NCBI RefSeq assembly: GCF_031119335.1
Contig: NZ_JAVHXT010000002.1
Span: forward strand, 310,001 to 374,000
Reading direction: 5' to 3'
DNA length: 64,000 nt
Source of the DNA: Pedobacter sp.
GTDB lineage: Bacteria; Bacteroidota; Bacteroidia; Sphingobacteriales; Sphingobacteriaceae
Positions within the stretch are counted from its first letter, which is position 1, and every line of letters starts with the position of its first letter. The translations under genes were made by a program, and so were the position numbers. Positions 61,779 through 64,000 of this stretch are shown here, piece after piece. Below the pieces are notes generated by a model, which had not been told where the DNA came from, ran no database searches, and was given only the letters and a program-made list of their open reading frames with translations.

Positions 61779-62099
61779 GGCTAAAGCCTTTATCACATTT
61801 CTCCTAATCCGTCAGCTGAAGCAGACGGCAATGAAACCCTCAATCCAAATTGCAGAATTTGACTAAATTAGATTTGGGAACGATAGCTTCAACTTTCTAT
61901 ATTAAAAACAACCAACTCTGCTAAAGCAGATGGCAATGAACTACCCAAGCTGCTTTAAATCGAATAACTTTTCAGTTATCCTTGATTAGCAAAATAGATA
62001 CTAAAATTCTATAAGCACTGCCGGATCGGAAAATAAAACTATTCATTGCCGTTGGCTTCAGCCAACGGAAAAAAGAACAAAGCATATTGGCTTTAGCCA
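61779..62099. repeat. Cluster of five GCTRAAGC-core palindromes (REP-like)
   Basis: Units: GGCTAAAGCC (61779-61788); CCGTCAGCTGAAGCAGACGG (61809-61828); TCTGCTAAAGCAGA (61917-61930); CCGTTGGCTTCAGCCAACGG (62049-62068, reverse orientation); TGGCTTTAGCCA (62088-62099, reverse). Three are followed by GGCAATGAA on the strand of their own orientation. They occupy the 381-bp gap between the transposase and the nuclease genes. Confidence 0.85.
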
Positions 62100-62103
62100 C
62101 ATT

Positions 62104-64000
62104 CTAAACCCCAAACAAAGTCTTATAAATAGAATAGCTATAATTATTTGGAACTTCGCTCGCCCTAAAAGGAACATTCACATCAAACAACTCAGCCACT
62201 TTGGCCCGAAGTTCTTCCAAAAACACTGGCTTCACTTCTTCTAAATAAGCCTCAGACAAAGTCGATTTTCTGGAACGGAAGCACACATTGCCATCTGCCA
62301 TAGTTTTTACCACAAAAAGATTAGGTTCTACTCCTGTTCTCTCCGATTGCCTTTCGTAAGCATAGGTATAAATCAAAGTCTGTATCAAAGCTTTATTGAT
62401 GTTTTTCCCGTCCGTATCAAACAGTTTTTCAATCTCAGAAAAAGTCAATTTATCGCTTCCGGTTTTATAATCGATAATGCGGGTAACACCGTTACGTTCG
62501 TCAACCCTATCGATGAAACCAAAAAGCTTAACCTGTTCTTTTTTACCGTTTAGCTCAAATTCAAGTTCGGTACTGATTTTTTGTTCCAAACTTAAAATAG
62601 TAAATGGAGCATCGGCTTCGTCTCTATTTAAAATGATGTCTACATAAGCTTCTACAATAGCGAGAATTACTTTTTGCATTCCCGAGTATTCTAAAGTACT
62701 TTCCTCTTTGTTGGTCATCACAAAATTGAACGCCTTTGCAACCAAAGATTTAACGCTACTTCTTTTAAGTTTGATGACTTCTGGAGTAACTAATTTTTTA
62801 ATTTCGGGCAGATAAAAGTACTCCATCACTTTGTGTAAAATAGAACCAATTTGGTTGGCTTCTATCACGGCAGTAACCTCTTCTGGCTCTTTAATTTCAG
62901 CAACGTAACGGAAAAAGAAATCTATCGGATTTGAGATATACATGGTTAAAGCCGATGGCGACAAAACTTTCTCTCCACTCAAATATTTTTGCAAAGCATC
63001 TTTTATTTTTGGATGGTTTTTATCAATTATTAGCTCTTCTTGAGGTTCGGTAGTTACCGTTAGATTTAGTGACGAATAGTTAAAATCGAAAGCACTTTCA
63101 TACTCCAATTGCCTCAAAATACGGCTTACTTCCCCTGAATTATTTTCATCCGTTAAACCATTATAGACAAAATTGATATTCTTTGCCCGCTGCAATAGAC
63201 GATAGACCATATAAGACGAAATCGCATCTAGGTTTTCCAGCACTGGCAGTCTGTAAGCTCTACGGATATTATCCGGAATAAAGCTATTGCCTAATGAGGT
63301 TTTAGGGATAATTCCTTCGTTAAAGCCTAGGAAAACTACTTTATCAAAATTAAGGTTACGACTTTCCAACAAGCCCATTAACTGTACGCCTTTCAAAGGA
63401 TCGCCACTTAATGGAACCGACACACCTTGCAAGGATTTTTGTATCAACTGTACTACAAAGTGATATTCTTCGCCAGCTATAAAACCTTTCAGTGTATCGT
63501 TTAATCGGGTAAGTTCCTCTATCGTTTTAACGAATAAATCGGCATCAATTTTCTTTAATGATTTTTGTGTAGATAATCGCGACAGCAAAAATTTCATCAC
63601 AGCGGATAATTCGCTAACTAGTTCAGTTGGCTCATCCACTTTGTGATAAAATTTCTCGAAAATACCGCCTTGCTTTTGTAAACGAGGCAAATCGATGCTT
63701 ACCACATTGTCTTTTAACAAGGCTTCCTGGATATTTGATTTGAGTTTGGCAGTTAATCCCGTAAGCGGGTGCGTAACAAAAGCCTCCAGTGTTTGATAAG
63801 TTACTTTATTGGTTTCTCGAAGCTCTAATTGCGTACTGAGCCACAAATCTGCTAAGCCAAAAACAGTAGAACCCGATAAGGCAAAACCCATCGTAACGTT
63901 TAAATCAATATCGTCGTTTATGGTTTGCAGGGCGGGCATCAGTAAGCTTTCATCAGCTAAAATTACTGCCGTTGAACCTACTTCTTCGGTATCATCTTTT
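62104..64000 (-). CDS. AddB-like PD-(D/E)XK nuclease, partial at the 5' end
   Basis: At least 632 residues are visible and the frame runs off the right edge (KDDTEEVGSTAVILADESLL is still in frame before MPALQTIND). FDKVVFLGFNEGIIPKTSLG, PDNIRRAYRLPVLENLDAIS and MVYRLLQRAKNINFVYNGLT fit the inactive-helicase half of AddB/RexB-type proteins. The C-terminal nuclease has QIGSILHKVMEYFYLPEIKK, LFGFIDRVDERNGVTRIIDY (Asp) and YKTGSDKL (Lys), the PD-(D/E)XK core. It would help process double-strand breaks for recombination with an AddA partner not seen here. Confidence 0.85.
   Translation of the reverse strand, partial: KDDTEEVGSTAVILADESLLMPALQTINDDIDLNVTMGFALSGSTVFGLADLWLSTQLELRETNKVTYQTLEAFVTHPLTGLTAKLKSNIQEALLKDNVVSIDLPRLQKQGGIFEKFYHKVDEPTELVSELSAVMKFLLSRLSTQKSLKKIDADLFVKTIEELTRLNDTLKGFIAGEEYHFVVQLIQKSLQGVSVPLSGDPLKGVQLMGLLESRNLNFDKVVFLGFNEGIIPKTSLGNSFIPDNIRRAYRLPVLENLDAISSYMVYRLLQRAKNINFVYNGLTDENNSGEVSRILRQLEYESAFDFNYSSLNLTVTTEPQEELIIDKNHPKIKDALQKYLSGEKVLSPSALTMYISNPIDFFFRYVAEIKEPEEVTAVIEANQIGSILHKVMEYFYLPEIKKLVTPEVIKLKRSSVKSLVAKAFNFVMTNKEESTLEYSGMQKVILAIVEAYVDIILNRDEADAPFTILSLEQKISTELEFELNGKKEQVKLFGFIDRVDERNGVTRIIDYKTGSDKLTFSEIEKLFDTDGKNINKALIQTLIYTYAYERQSERTGVEPNLFVVKTMADGNVCFRSRKSTLSEAYLEEVKPVFLEELRAKVAELFDVNVPFRASEVPNNYSYSIYKTLFGV

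Noticed and set aside
1..64000. tRNA, rRNA, riboswitch and prophage signals
   Set aside because: I looked for T-arm-like GTTCGAATC, conserved rRNA segments, riboswitch-like leaders before metabolic genes and integrase or capsid genes and found none that could be supported by eye; a tRNAscan/Rfam search would be decisive.

Overview
The window reads as chromosome of a member of the Bacteroidota, most likely family Sphingobacteriaceae (Pedobacter-like). The evidence is a SusC/SusD polysaccharide utilisation locus, a type IX secretion (type B sorting) C-terminal domain, many Bacteroidota-restricted families (DUF2480, DUF3108, DUF3109, DUF4834, DUF6427, DUF6702), -7 promoter boxes of the Bacteroidota form TAnnTTTG, almost no Shine-Dalgarno sites, several TTG/GTG starts and AT-rich DNA. 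The assignment is inferred from gene content only. I saw no rRNA, tRNA, CRISPR array, prophage or plasmid feature.

Layout. 0-5 kb: edge of a Tat-exported metallophosphoesterase, nagA, then pyrH, frr and an ABC exporter. 5-8 kb: rmlB-rmlD-rmlA for dTDP-sugar synthesis, without rmlC. 8-15 kb: conserved Bacteroidota genes and an envelope group (PpiD-like foldase, LptC, an outer-membrane protein, CoaX). 15-28 kb: mixed housekeeping (TPR protein, DUF6427, glycosyltransferase, LpxH-like hydrolase, acyltransferase, YwbE, RDD protein, UvrB) and an M1 peptidase/HupE/DUF6702 trio. 28.6-39.9 kb: a polysaccharide utilisation locus with a PKD lipoprotein, SusC, SusD, a TIM-barrel glycosidase resembling GH158, a GH16 lipoprotein and a divergent membrane-tethered sensor/regulator; the combination suggests a beta-1,3-glucan. 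39.9-44.3 kb: a polysaccharide deacetylase-like protein, upp, YjjG and small proteins. 44.3-56 kb: a loose glycan and cell-surface group (flippase, two methyltransferases, three glycosyltransferases, a repeat-containing T9SS protein) interrupted by a tricorn-like protease. 56-64 kb: PfpI/DJ-1 protein, an unrecognised kinase-fold-like protein, OmpW, pdhB, VOC, GNAT, a REP-associated tyrosine transposase with its palindromes, and an AddB-like nuclease running off the end.

The most unusual signal lies between the genes. The intergenic spaces hold several families of palindromic elements: seven copies with CGTCATT(G/T)CGA ends, three copies of a larger element whose ends are conserved but whose inner hairpin is swapped, paired GTCCCC and TCCCTACGGGA palindromes, and a cluster of GCTRAAGC-core palindromes directly upstream of a REP-associated transposase gene. 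In several families both arms change together between copies, so the hairpin itself appears to be maintained. Other points worth a second look are the kinase-like protein at 56900-57943, the duplicated HGxPGHDC motif lipoprotein at 43868-44251, a non-triplet tandem repeat in the lptC signal-sequence region, and promoters so close to start codons that leaderless mRNAs are likely.
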